The notes below the pieces were generated by a model that was given only the letters and a program-made list of their open reading frames with translations, did not search any database and had not been told where the DNA came from. This document shows, in pieces, positions 43,407 through 52,606 of a DNA stretch of 64,000 nucleotides. The stretch's first letter is position 1. Each line of letters begins with the position of its first letter. The translations under genes were made by a program, and so were the position numbers. Source of the DNA: Alkalicoccobacillus gibsonii (lineage in GTDB: Bacteria > Bacillota > Bacilli > Bacillales > Bacillaceae_D); assembly GCF_016798245.1 (NCBI RefSeq), contig NZ_JAEUZA010000004.1:1-64000 (forward strand). The letters are read 5' to 3'.

Positions 43407-43557
43407 AAAAATCTCCTTATCATTCAGGTCATTTGCTTTTCTTATACTATCACAGATCCGAGAGAAATAATAAAGCAGTCGTGATAAGTTGATGAATTAA
43501 GCGATAACTTCAAAAGATCAACACATAAAAGTGAAAATCTGTTAAAATAATTTAATG

Positions 43558-43571
43558 TGTAAGCGCTTTAT
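43558..43571. promoter_or_regulatory. cre site before the sensor kinase operon
   Basis: TGTAAGCGCTTTAT fits the catabolite-responsive element consensus around its AAGCGCTT core. It lies about 25 bases before the kinase start codon, downstream of a possible -10 (TAAAAT near 43542), where CcpA would repress. Confidence 0.7.
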
Positions 43572-43595
43572 TTTATTTTTGAAAGCGGTGGTGGC

Positions 43596-45317
43596 GTGAT
43601 TAACTGGGGGTTTAATCAACTTCATAGTATTAAACATAAAATTTTTATGATCGCCATCTTACAATTAGTCTTTTTTTGTTTGATGGGAATTATAAGTTTT
43701 CAAGTATTTACAGCTGTGTATGAAGAAGAAGTGTACAACGAATCAGCAAACACCTTAAATATTTCATCAACTGTCCTTGATGAAGAACTTCGTAAAGTTG
43801 AACAAATTTCCTTCCAAATTGCAACGGATCCAGTGATTCAAAATTATATGGAAGGCATCAACTCAGAATATATTGGATACGATGTGTATCGCACGAAGGT
43901 TTTTTTAATGGAACGCTTAAATGCGTATTACTCTCAAGAACGATATATTTCATCCATTCAAATAGAAGATACATTTGCTGAATATTATATTGTAGGGAAT
44001 GAACCCATTAGACATTTAGTGGATCAAGGTTGGAAAGAAGAAATGAAAGCTGGTAAAGGGGCTAATGTATGGATGCCTTTATCAGACCAAGGTGTTCTCG
44101 TTTCAACAAGAGAAATGAGAAAGTCCAACGACTTAAGCTTAGCTTTTCTCGGGTCCGTCTTTATTACACTTGATATGAAAGAATTTATTTCCGATACGCT
44201 CAATCTATCAGATGAGAAAAGCTTTGTCATGATGAAGGATCAAGAGATTATCCTCTCTCAAAACTTCCCAGAGGGGGCAGATCCGCTAATAGAGGATTTA
44301 TCCGAAGGGAGTTACCAGGTGAAAAAGTGGAATGAGAGTGAATATTTTTTAACGTATCAGCAATCAAGGCATTCAGATCTCTCCTATGTTAATATCCTTC
44401 CATTTGACAATGTATCCTCTAAGACCAGTTTGCTTAACAAATTAATGGTTGCTTCATTTATCGTTTTTTTAGTGATCATCTTACTAATTAGTCGAAAACT
44501 TGCACGTACCATATCAAAGCCACTCGAAGAATTAACACAAAAAATGAAGCAGGTAGAGGTTGGTAATGTGAAGCCAATGATTGAAGAAAATATGACACAT
44601 TCATCAGATGAGATTGGGCAGCTTCATACCAATTTTGTTTCCATGATCGGACGAATGAACACATTAATTGACGAGAATTACTCAAAACAGCTTGTTATTA
44701 AAGAAACAGAATATCGAGCGCTACAAGCTCAAATAAATCCTCACTTTTTATATAACACATTAGACTCAATCAATTGGTTAGCAAAGATGAACAAACAACA
44801 GGACATCTCTAGCATTGCAGAGTCGCTCGGAAATATGATGAGGACGATTATAAGCAAAAAAGAGCCGTTAATCACATTAGAAGAAGAACTAACGATTGTT
44901 CATCACTATATGGTGATCCAATCCTATCGTTATAAAAGCAGACTTACTTTTTCAATGGAGCAATCAGACCATTTAAAAAGTCTACAAATTCCTAAGCTGA
45001 CCATTCAACCTATTGTTGAAAATGCGATTCAACATAGCTTAGAAGAAGTGATTGGAGAATGTCAGATTCATATTTACTTTAAGGTGAGTGGGGAGCATCT
45101 GTATATTACGGTTAAAGACAATGGAGTAGGAATGAGTCAGGAAACCATTGAGTCCATTTATGCAGGTACAGTGAAGCCAAAGCGTTCTGGAATAGGTCTT
45201 ACAAATATTATGGAGCGACTTCGCATTATGTTTGGTGAACCGTTTGGTATTCAGATTGAAAGTAAGGTTGGCGTTGGTACGACTGTCACAGTAAAAATTC
45301 CTAGTGTAGGGGAGTGA
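43596..45317 (+). CDS. LytS/YesM-type membrane sensor histidine kinase
   Basis: A 573-residue kinase. Two transmembrane helices (about residues 17-38 and 285-305) flank an extracellular sensing region of about 245 residues. A HAMP-like segment (RKLARTISKPLEELTQKMKQ) follows, then the His_kinase domain of the YesM type with the phosphorylated histidine in QAQINPHFLYNTLDSINWLA near 380, and ATPase motifs PIVENAIQHSLEE, VKDNGVGMS and GIGLTNIMERL. Such kinases sense sugars or peptides. The start is GTG 43596 with a GGTGG-type ribosome binding site. It is followed six bases on by its regulator gene. Confidence 0.92.
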   Translation: MINWGFNQLHSIKHKIFMIAILQLVFFCLMGIISFQVFTAVYEEEVYNESANTLNISSTVLDEELRKVEQISFQIATDPVIQNYMEGINSEYIGYDVYRTKVFLMERLNAYYSQERYISSIQIEDTFAEYYIVGNEPIRHLVDQGWKEEMKAGKGANVWMPLSDQGVLVSTREMRKSNDLSLAFLGSVFITLDMKEFISDTLNLSDEKSFVMMKDQEIILSQNFPEGADPLIEDLSEGSYQVKKWNESEYFLTYQQSRHSDLSYVNILPFDNVSSKTSLLNKLMVASFIVFLVIILLISRKLARTISKPLEELTQKMKQVEVGNVKPMIEENMTHSSDEIGQLHTNFVSMIGRMNTLIDENYSKQLVIKETEYRALQAQINPHFLYNTLDSINWLAKMNKQQDISSIAESLGNMMRTIISKKEPLITLEEELTIVHHYMVIQSYRYKSRLTFSMEQSDHLKSLQIPKLTIQPIVENAIQHSLEEVIGECQIHIYFKVSGEHLYITVKDNGVGMSQETIESIYAGTVKPKRSGIGLTNIMERLRIMFGEPFGIQIESKVGVGTTVTVKIPSVGE

Positions 45318-45323
45318 ACCATC

Positions 45324-46928
45324 GTGTATTCCGTTCTTTTAGTAGACGACGAAATCAACATTCTTGAAGGGATAGCAGCACTCGTTGATTGGAACCGTTG
45401 TGGAACTGAGCTCGTTGGAAAAGCGAGTAATGGGATTGAGGCATTGGAGCAAATTACAGAAAAGAATCCAGATGTTGTCATTACAGATATTAAGATGCCT
45501 GGATTAAATGGAATCGAATTGCTTAAGCGTGCTCATTCGATGTTTCCGTCCATCAAATGGATCATTCTCTCTGGACATGATGAGTTTGATTATGCGCAAA
45601 CAGCTATGGAATATGAAGTTAAACATTACTTATTAAAGCCTTCGAATGAATCAAAGATTGAGGATGCCCTTACTCAAATTGTTGATCGATTGGATAAGGA
45701 GAAGGAAGATGAAGCTTTTATTGGGAAGATGAAAGAAAAGCTGAATGAAATGTTACCAAAAGCAAAAATGCAGGTGTTAAAGGAATTCTTAACAACAAAT
45801 ACATTTGGGACGCAAGAATTGGATTATTACAAGCATCTGTTTGAACCGAAGGAACTGACAAAGCTCCTAAAGCTTGTTGTTTTAACAGTTGATAAGTCTA
45901 TACATGACCACAATTCTTATGTTCAATCTGAGGAGTTTGAACACTTTTATGCCCTAAAAGAAATGGCTACGTCAGAAATAGAGAAAACTCAATCTGTCTG
46001 GCTTTCAACTACTGTTGGAGAAAAGGTTGTGATTTTAATCGAGAGTTGTTCTGATGATCAGCTTATCTCAATCTTAGAAGATGTGGGACATCACTTTACA
46101 CACTTTTATCAGTTGACGTTCACAAGTGCAGTAACGAGGGAAAGTACTTTGACGGAATTGAGACAGCTGTACCGAGAAGCCTTACAAGGTCTAGCAGAAC
46201 GATTTTATTTAGAGGAAGGAGGAATTATTTCAACGGGGCTCATCGATCGGCAGCCGTTTCGTATCGATGAACTTCAATTTAATCATGAAGAACTATTGGT
46301 CTTTATTCGAAGCGGAAACATGGTAGAAACGAATCATTATCTTAACCATTACTTCTCTTATATCGCGGAAAAAAAGTACGATGTAGGTATTGTAAAGGCT
46401 CATAGCTTAGAGCTATATATGTCTATCATTCGTCAGGCTTCAAATGAATTAATGGATGAATTGTTTGCAGTGGTGGCACAGTTTCAAAGGTTACAAACGT
46501 TTCGTCAAATTGAAGAATTTATGATGCAAAACACAAGTAAGGTCGTAAGTGAAAATTACAAATCAACCAAAAAGCAGATAAGTACGACCATTCAAAGACT
46601 TTGTGACTATGTTGAATCCTCCTACTGGGATTCAGAATTATCGTTACTACAGCTTTCAACTGACGTCTTTTACATGAATGCAGATTATTTAGGAAAGCTG
46701 TTTAAAAAAGAAATGGGGGAGAAATTCTCTCACTATTTAATGAAGCTTCGAATTAAAAAAGCCATTGAACAAATGTGTGAGATTGAAAATAGTAAAGTAG
46801 CAGAAGTGGCGGAATTAGTGGGGTTTGGAAACAATCCACGTTATTTTAGTCAAGTCTTTAAAAAGCAAACGGGCTACACACCAAAAGAATATAAAGAGAC
46901 CTATTGTTTTAGCGCATCTGAAAAATAA
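45324..46928 (+). CDS. YesN-type response regulator with AraC DNA-binding domain
   Basis: A 534-residue response regulator. The receiver domain has LLVDDE, the phosphoacceptor Asp55 in VVITDIKMPG, and a lysine in HYLLKPS. The C-terminal 100 residues form an AraC/XylS double helix-turn-helix (LSLLQLSTDVFYMNADYLGK, then VAELVGFGNNPRYFSQVFKK). A long middle region of unknown function joins them, as is usual for this family. It starts at GTG 45324 after GGGGAG and probably activates the sugar transporter genes downstream. Confidence 0.92.
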   Translation: MYSVLLVDDEINILEGIAALVDWNRCGTELVGKASNGIEALEQITEKNPDVVITDIKMPGLNGIELLKRAHSMFPSIKWIILSGHDEFDYAQTAMEYEVKHYLLKPSNESKIEDALTQIVDRLDKEKEDEAFIGKMKEKLNEMLPKAKMQVLKEFLTTNTFGTQELDYYKHLFEPKELTKLLKLVVLTVDKSIHDHNSYVQSEEFEHFYALKEMATSEIEKTQSVWLSTTVGEKVVILIESCSDDQLISILEDVGHHFTHFYQLTFTSAVTRESTLTELRQLYREALQGLAERFYLEEGGIISTGLIDRQPFRIDELQFNHEELLVFIRSGNMVETNHYLNHYFSYIAEKKYDVGIVKAHSLELYMSIIRQASNELMDELFAVVAQFQRLQTFRQIEEFMMQNTSKVVSENYKSTKKQISTTIQRLCDYVESSYWDSELSLLQLSTDVFYMNADYLGKLFKKEMGEKFSHYLMKLRIKKAIEQMCEIENSKVAEVAELVGFGNNPRYFSQVFKKQTGYTPKEYKETYCFSASEK

Positions 46929-46975
46929 TCATAAACCTGTTAAAAATACTTCATATTATGCCAGGAGGCGAACAG

Positions 46976-48271
46976 ATGAAAAAATCAAACGGTTTATTCA
47001 TGGTTTCAGGGGTTGCAATAGCTCTTATCCTCACCGGTTGTCAAGAAAAGGCCACAAGTGAAGTAAAAGATGATGGGATGGAGGAAGTCACGCTACGAAT
47101 GTCATGGTGGGGATCTCAATCACGGAATGATCTTACCTTGGAGATTATTGAAAAATATGAGGAGCAAAATCCACATGTGACAATTAAGCCTGAATTTACT
47201 GGATGGGACGGATACTTCGAGAGAATGGCCGCTCAAGCAGCGGGAAATAACCTACCTGACATCATGCAACAAAACTTCGGGGAATATTTAAATTTGTATG
47301 CTAGTCAAGGATTACTAACAGACCTCTCGACCTTTATTGAGGATGGCACCTTAGATGTTAGTCAAGTAGAGGATGACATCTTACAGATGGGTGAAAAAGA
47401 TGGAAAGCTGCTAGGTATTCCGACGGGGACAAATGGGTTAACGGTTGCTTACAATAAACAGCTATTAGAAGAAGCAGGTATTGCACTTCCGACGAATGAT
47501 TGGACATGGGACGATTTTAAAGAGATTGCAGAGCAAGCACACGCTGAACTCGACATATACGGATCAGGTTCGCTTGGTACGGGTAATACATTTGAGTACT
47601 ACCTTAGAGAGAATGGATATACCCTTTTTAATCAAGATGGGACAGCACTTGGGTATGACGATGATCAGTTATTAGTAGATTATTTTACGTTTAATAAGGA
47701 TTTAGTGGATGCTGGTGTTATACCAGGATTAGATGTGACCAATCAAATTCAAGGTCTAGAAGACGAACTGATTGTTCATAAAAAGTCCCCAATCGCCTTT
47801 GTCCATTCCAATCAAATTCTGGCCCTTTCAAATGCAGGAGATTACTCATTTGATTTGAATGTATTACCTGGTGAGAACAGTGAGCGAGGAATGTATTTAA
47901 AACCTTCTATGCTTTGGTCAGTTAGCGAAAACTCAACACAAAAGGAAGAAGCAGTTAAGTTTATTGATTATTTCGTGAATGAACAAGAAGTCTACAACAT
48001 TAGCGGTTCAGAGCGTGGAGTACCAATCAATAATGAAATTAGAGAAACAATGAGGGCGAATCTAAGCGAGGTTGAAGCGAAGATTTTTGATTACATTGAA
48101 TACCTTACCGAAAATAGCTCTCCTATTGATACGAATTTCCCTTCCGAAGCAAGTGAAATCTTCAACGCGTTAGAACAAGTGGATGAGCGAGTGATGTATG
48201 GTCAGATTACTCCTGAAGAAGGAGCAACTGAGTTTAGAGCTGATTCAGAAAGAATTTTAGGAGGGAACTAA
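46976..48271 (+). CDS. Family 1 sugar-binding lipoprotein, copy 1 (regulator-linked)
   Basis: A 431-residue lipoprotein with a lipobox ending LTGC (Cys21). The mature protein has the family 1 sugar-binding fold, beginning LRMSWWGSQSRNDLTLEIIE and EFTGWDGYFERMAAQAAGNN. It is roughly two thirds identical by eye to the protein at 48524-49837. It is preceded 47 bp upstream by the response regulator gene and followed by its own strong terminator, so it belongs to the kinase transcript, not to that of the permeases. It may act as a ligand-binding partner of the kinase, but a plain duplicated transport protein cannot be excluded. Confidence 0.9.
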   Translation: MKKSNGLFMVSGVAIALILTGCQEKATSEVKDDGMEEVTLRMSWWGSQSRNDLTLEIIEKYEEQNPHVTIKPEFTGWDGYFERMAAQAAGNNLPDIMQQNFGEYLNLYASQGLLTDLSTFIEDGTLDVSQVEDDILQMGEKDGKLLGIPTGTNGLTVAYNKQLLEEAGIALPTNDWTWDDFKEIAEQAHAELDIYGSGSLGTGNTFEYYLRENGYTLFNQDGTALGYDDDQLLVDYFTFNKDLVDAGVIPGLDVTNQIQGLEDELIVHKKSPIAFVHSNQILALSNAGDYSFDLNVLPGENSERGMYLKPSMLWSVSENSTQKEEAVKFIDYFVNEQEVYNISGSERGVPINNEIRETMRANLSEVEAKIFDYIEYLTENSSPIDTNFPSEASEIFNALEQVDERVMYGQITPEEGATEFRADSERILGGN

Positions 48272-48299
48272 CAAGATTACAAGAACAGATGGAATTCAC

Positions 48300-48340
48300 T
48301 AAAAAACACTGATGAATCTTTTCAGTGTTTTTTTTTTTTG
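48300..48340 (+). terminator. Terminator between the two binding-protein genes
   Basis: AAAAAACACTGA pairs with TCAGTGTTTTTT and is followed by a long T run. It separates the regulatory and the transport transcription units. Confidence 0.92.
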
Positions 48341-48488
48341 TGTTGAACGTTAATAGATTCTATTGAAGTGAACCCTCATTTTTAATCATCGCTTTACACA
48401 TTATTTGTTATCTCTGTTTTTTGAACATTTTAGATCTGATTATTTGATTCCCAGAAAAATAAGGATGGTGTACGATTAGTACAGCTTA

Positions 48489-48502
48489 AGAAAGCGCTTT
48501 CA
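48489..48502. promoter_or_regulatory. cre site before the sugar transporter operon
   Basis: AGAAAGCGCTTTCA contains the perfect 12-bp palindrome GAAAGCGCTTTC and fits the cre consensus. It lies 22 bases before the start codon of the second binding protein, where CcpA would repress. Confidence 0.82.
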
Positions 48503-48523
48503 AAATATAAAGGGGGTTGCTTG

Positions 48524-49837
48524 ATGAAAAAGAAATGGATGTTTTTAACGGCTTCTGTATTAACGGCTTCATTAGCCTTAGCTGCATGTGGAGGGGCTTC
48601 AGATACGGGTGGAGAAACAACCGACTCTGAAGGTGGTGGCAGTGGTGATGAGCAAATCAAGTTGCGTATGTCTTGGTGGGGTTCTCAGGAACGTCATGAC
48701 ATGACATTTAAGATTATCGAAATGTATGAGAAAGAAAATCCAAATATTAAAATTGAGCCGGAGTTCACTGGATGGGATGGCTACTTTGAGCGTATGGCTG
48801 CTCAAGCTGCAGGAAATAACCTTCCGGATATCATGCAACAAAATTTCGGTGAGTACCTAAACCTATATGCAAGTCAAGGGTTACTTGCAGATCTAAATGA
48901 ATTTAAGGATAGTGGGGAACTTGATTTAAGTAAGGTAGATGAATCGATTGTTCAATCAGGAATGAAAGATGACCAGTTATTGGGAATCCCATCAGGTACC
49001 AATGCTCTGACTGCGGTTTACAACGCAGAGATGCTGGAGGAAGCTGGAGCAGATCTGCCAACGGATGATTGGACATGGGATGATTTCGAGGAAATTGCCT
49101 ACAAGGTTCATGATGAACTAGACACATATGGGACTCGCTCTTATGAAGCAGGTAACATTTTCGAATACTATCTAAGAGAGCAAGGGTTTGCCCTGTTTAA
49201 TGAAGATGGTACTGCTCTTGGATATGACGATGATCAAATTCTTACAGACTATCTGACAAGAGCAAAAGAAATGGTAGATGCAGGAGTTGCTCCTGGATAC
49301 GACGTGATTCAGCAGATTCAAGGGATTGAAGATGAATTGATTGTACACAAAAAAGCTCCGTTTGATTTAAGATGGTCCAACCAAATGAAAACAATGTCAA
49401 TGGCAGCGGATTACACATTTGATCTTAATGTGTTACCTGGAGATAACATAACACAAGGGATGTATCTAAAACCAGCGATGCTTTGGTCTGTAAGTGAGAA
49501 TTCAGAGCACAAAGAAGAGGCGGTTAAATTCATTAACTTCTTCACGAATACGAAAGAAGTATTTGACACAATCGGATCTGACCGTGGTGTTCCAATTAAC
49601 AATGAAATTCGCGAACAAATGCGTGCCGACTTAGACGAAATTGAAACGAAAATCTATGATTACATCGATAAAGTAACGGAAAACAGTTCACCAATTGATA
49701 CAAATTTCCCTGCTCAATCATCTGAAATTCTAAACGAGCTAAATACAATTGATGAGCGAGTGATGTATGGACAAATTACACCTGAAGAAGGCGCTGCTGA
49801 ATTCAGAAAGTCAGCTGAAATGATTCTAGGAAATTAA
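48524..49837 (+). CDS. Family 1 sugar-binding lipoprotein, copy 2 (transporter-linked)
   Basis: A 437-residue lipoprotein with a lipobox ending LAAC (Cys22) and an acidic Gly/Ser-rich linker. The mature domain starts LRMSWWGSQERHDMTFKIIE and shares long identical blocks with copy 1 (EFTGWDGYFERMAAQAAGNN, MQQNFGEYLNLYASQGLL, ENSSPIDTNFP, DERVMYGQITPEEGA). It is the extracellular receptor of the importer formed with the next two permeases. ATG 48524 has AAGGGGG upstream. An imperfect hairpin follows it before the first permease gene. Confidence 0.92.
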   Translation: MKKKWMFLTASVLTASLALAACGGASDTGGETTDSEGGGSGDEQIKLRMSWWGSQERHDMTFKIIEMYEKENPNIKIEPEFTGWDGYFERMAAQAAGNNLPDIMQQNFGEYLNLYASQGLLADLNEFKDSGELDLSKVDESIVQSGMKDDQLLGIPSGTNALTAVYNAEMLEEAGADLPTDDWTWDDFEEIAYKVHDELDTYGTRSYEAGNIFEYYLREQGFALFNEDGTALGYDDDQILTDYLTRAKEMVDAGVAPGYDVIQQIQGIEDELIVHKKAPFDLRWSNQMKTMSMAADYTFDLNVLPGDNITQGMYLKPAMLWSVSENSEHKEEAVKFINFFTNTKEVFDTIGSDRGVPINNEIREQMRADLDEIETKIYDYIDKVTENSSPIDTNFPAQSSEILNELNTIDERVMYGQITPEEGAAEFRKSAEMILGN

Positions 49838-49844
49838 TGTTGAG

Positions 49845-49889
49845 GAAGTGATCCTATCATGAATATGTGAAGGGGATCACTTTCTTTGG
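49845..49889 (+). promoter_or_regulatory. Intercistronic hairpin after the binding-protein gene
   Basis: GAAGTGATCC (49845-49854) pairs with GGATCACTTTC (49874-49884) with one bulge, and a short T-rich stretch follows. Such a hairpin could partly end transcription or protect the upstream message, giving more binding protein than permease. Confidence 0.5.
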
Positions 49890-49921
49890 CTAAAGAAAAT
49901 GATCTGTAAGGAGTGGAGATT

Positions 49922-50878
49922 ATGGCACAAAACCAGACGGGTAAAGAAACTGTAGTTCCAGTTAAACCGCCTTTTAAAAAGCCGTTTAAACGACCTAAAC
50001 GATTGCGTACAGGCTATGAAGAAGTGTCAGGGTATGCATTTATTTCGCCATTTATTATTGGATTAATTGCCTTTACGCTTTACCCGATTGTTTATTCACT
50101 TTATCTTTCCTTCACGAACTATGGGATGGGTGGAACATATGAATGGATTGGACTAGGTAACTATGAACGAATGTTCACGTCAGATGATACGTGGAGACAG
50201 TCATTAAAAGTAACCTTTTTATATGCGGGTACTGCGGTGCCTATACGCCTTGTATTTGCACTTATGGTAGCGGTTGCCCTTAACAAAATTGTCGAAGCTG
50301 TAGGTCTTTATCGAACAATGTTATACCTTCCGTCTGTAGTAGGAGGAAGTATAGGAATCTCCATTATGTGGAGACAGTTATTTGGTAACGATGGTGCCTT
50401 TAACTCTGTGTTAGCATCGATCGGACTACCGACTCATTCATGGCTTGGTGATCCTGGTACAGCGATTTGGACACTTGTTGCTTTATATGGATGGCAGTTC
50501 GGTTCATCGATGCTTATTTTCCTTGCTGGGTTACGAAACATTCCAAAAACGTTTTATGAGGCATCTGCTGTAGATGGTGCTAAGCCTTGGCAGCAATTCT
50601 TTAAGATTACGATTCCTTTGTTAACGCCAGTGATCCTTTTTAACACGATCATGCAGACGATCCAAGGATTTATGGCATTTACCCCAAGTTTTATTGTCAC
50701 GAATGGTGGACCAATGAACAGTACACTCCTATATGTACTGTATATGTACCGTCGTGCCTTTGAATTCTTTGATATGGGTTATGCATCCGCGATGGCATGG
50801 GTCATGTTAGTTATCATAGCGATCTTTACAGCTGTTATCTTTAAAAGCTCTGATAAGTGGGTTCACTATAACGATTAA
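49922..50878 (+). CDS. Sugar ABC transporter permease (MalF/LplB type)
   Basis: A 318-residue permease with about six transmembrane helices and an extra basic N-terminal tail (VKPPFKKPFKRPKRLR). The EAA loop, which contacts the ATPase, is YEASAVDGAKPWQQFFKITI near residues 216-235. GYAFISPFIIGLIAFTLYPI and TNYGMGGTYEWIGLGNYERM are typical for carbohydrate permeases. ATG 49922 has AAGGAG eight bases before it. It forms the channel with the next gene product. Confidence 0.93.
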   Translation: MAQNQTGKETVVPVKPPFKKPFKRPKRLRTGYEEVSGYAFISPFIIGLIAFTLYPIVYSLYLSFTNYGMGGTYEWIGLGNYERMFTSDDTWRQSLKVTFLYAGTAVPIRLVFALMVAVALNKIVEAVGLYRTMLYLPSVVGGSIGISIMWRQLFGNDGAFNSVLASIGLPTHSWLGDPGTAIWTLVALYGWQFGSSMLIFLAGLRNIPKTFYEASAVDGAKPWQQFFKITIPLLTPVILFNTIMQTIQGFMAFTPSFIVTNGGPMNSTLLYVLYMYRRAFEFFDMGYASAMAWVMLVIIAIFTAVIFKSSDKWVHYND

Positions 50879-50898
50879 CAAAGGAAGGAGACGAACAC

Positions 50899-51747
50899 AT
50901 GGATACCAAACGAAAAAAACGCATAAAGAAAATTGTCCAACATATTTTAATGATCATCTTTACGCTTATTATGCTTTATCCTTTGGCCTGGATGGTGATG
51001 AGTTCATTTAAACAAAGTTCGGATGTGTTTGTGGATGCACACACATTAATACCTAGAGAATGGGCTTTTAATAACTTTTCAGAGGGTTGGCAAGGATTCG
51101 GTGGAATAACATTCACCACGTTCTTTAAAAACTCATTTGTGATCACTGTTATTTCCACCATTGGAAGTGTGATTTCCTCAACATTTATTGCGTATGGTTT
51201 TGCACGCATAAAATTTACAGGCAAAAAATTATGGTTTGTCTTAATGATGTTAACATTAATGCTTCCATATGAAATGGTTATGATCCCTCAATACGTGATG
51301 TTCTCAGGTTTTGGCTGGATCGATACGTACCTGCCATTAATTTTACCGACATTCTTTGGTGTACCATTCTTCATCTTTTTGATTATGCAATTTATTCGGA
51401 CCATTCCAACTGAGCTGGATCAAGCTGCAAAAATCGATGGCTGTAATACATTCTCCATCTTTTTCCGAATCATTGTCCCACTAGTTGTGCCGGCAATGAT
51501 GACAGCAGCCATCTTCTCATTTTATTGGAGATGGGATGACTTTATGGGCCCGTTAATTTACCTAGTAACACCTGAGAAATATCCAGTTTCACTTGCTCTT
51601 AAGTTGTTCTCAGACCCGAGTGCTGTGACAAACTGGGGCGCAATGTTTGCGATGACAACCGTTAGTATTTTACCGGTGTTCTTAATCTTCTTCATCTTCC
51701 AGCGTTACATTGTAGATGGTATTAGTACAAGTGGATTGAAATCTTAA
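50899..51747 (+). CDS. Sugar ABC transporter permease (MalG type)
   Basis: A 282-residue permease with six hydrophobic helices. The EAA-type loop is LDQAAKIDGCNTFSIFFRII near residues 173-192, and YPLAWMVMSSFKQSSDVFVD is typical of the N-terminal part. It starts after AAGGAAGGAG, 20 bp after the first permease gene. No ATPase gene lies nearby; in Bacillus such importers use the shared ATPase MsmX. Confidence 0.93.
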   Translation: MDTKRKKRIKKIVQHILMIIFTLIMLYPLAWMVMSSFKQSSDVFVDAHTLIPREWAFNNFSEGWQGFGGITFTTFFKNSFVITVISTIGSVISSTFIAYGFARIKFTGKKLWFVLMMLTLMLPYEMVMIPQYVMFSGFGWIDTYLPLILPTFFGVPFFIFLIMQFIRTIPTELDQAAKIDGCNTFSIFFRIIVPLVVPAMMTAAIFSFYWRWDDFMGPLIYLVTPEKYPVSLALKLFSDPSAVTNWGAMFAMTTVSILPVFLIFFIFQRYIVDGISTSGLKS

Positions 51748-51795
51748 CGGGTAAAACATGAATTCAGTGTAATTGATCAGATAGGAGAGATCACA

Positions 51796-52455
51796 ATGGA
51801 AATGAATCGACTGTTTACTGGAATCTATAATCTCTGTAAGTGGATCACCTATTTCTTCTGGCTCAACCTGTTTTGGGTGGGTGGAACCTTATTAGGTGGA
51901 ATTGTGCTAGGCTTTATGCCTAGTACAACAGCTGTTTTTGCGATAGCACAACGAACGGCTGCAGGAGAAGAAGACATTCCTTTATTCAAAACATTTGTCC
52001 GTGAGTACCGTCAGTCCTTCTTGCTCTCAAATGGAGTTGGGGGTATTCTATTTGTTATCTCTGCTATCTGGTACATTGATTTTATGTTTGTCAGACAATG
52101 GGAAGGTGCGTTCCATTCGGTTATGCACGTTGCGCTCATTGTGATTGGTCTTTCAATAGGAATGCTCATGATGTATGTTTTTCCAGTTTTAGTTCACGAT
52201 CAAATGTCGATTAAGAAGACACTAAAAAAAGCACTCTTTATTGGTTTTCTGCACCCAGCTAATATGGTGTTTCTATTCGTTAGTCTATTATCGACTTACT
52301 ATTTTTTAATTTACCTTCCTGGTTTAATTCCTTTAGTTGGAATTAGTTTCTTTATTCACGTAAACATGTGGATCGCCTACAAAGGCTTTGAACGCATTCA
52401 TGAGATGCACGGGAAGCATCAAAGAAAGCAAGCTGACACGCAGGCATCGGTATAA
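51796..52455 (+). CDS. YesL-like DUF624 membrane protein
   Basis: A 219-residue membrane protein with about five hydrophobic segments. The start NRLFTGIYNLCKWITYFFWL and GGIVLGFMPSTTAVFAIAQR near residues 34-55 match the DUF624 family, which includes B. subtilis YesL and YteU. These proteins nearly always lie beside sugar importers and sugar two-component systems; their role is unknown. It is last in the transporter operon, followed by a terminator. Confidence 0.87.
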   Translation: MEMNRLFTGIYNLCKWITYFFWLNLFWVGGTLLGGIVLGFMPSTTAVFAIAQRTAAGEEDIPLFKTFVREYRQSFLLSNGVGGILFVISAIWYIDFMFVRQWEGAFHSVMHVALIVIGLSIGMLMMYVFPVLVHDQMSIKKTLKKALFIGFLHPANMVFLFVSLLSTYYFLIYLPGLIPLVGISFFIHVNMWIAYKGFERIHEMHGKHQRKQADTQASV

Positions 52456-52465
52456 ACTTAGTTGA

Positions 52466-52511
52466 GAAAAAGAGAGTGTTCTTTTAAAAGACATTCTCTT
52501 TTTGTTTTTTA
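52466..52511 (+). terminator. Terminator of the sugar transporter operon
   Basis: AAAAAGAGAGTGT and GACATTCTCTTTTT pair with G-T pairs, followed by T-rich sequence. Confidence 0.85.
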
Positions 52512-52606
52512 GGTTAAATTATCTAACATAAATAGTGTGATCTCTCTCATTCTTGGGTATAAAGCAAAGAATACTCGATTGATGAAAAAAGGTGGGAGGG
52601 ATTAGC

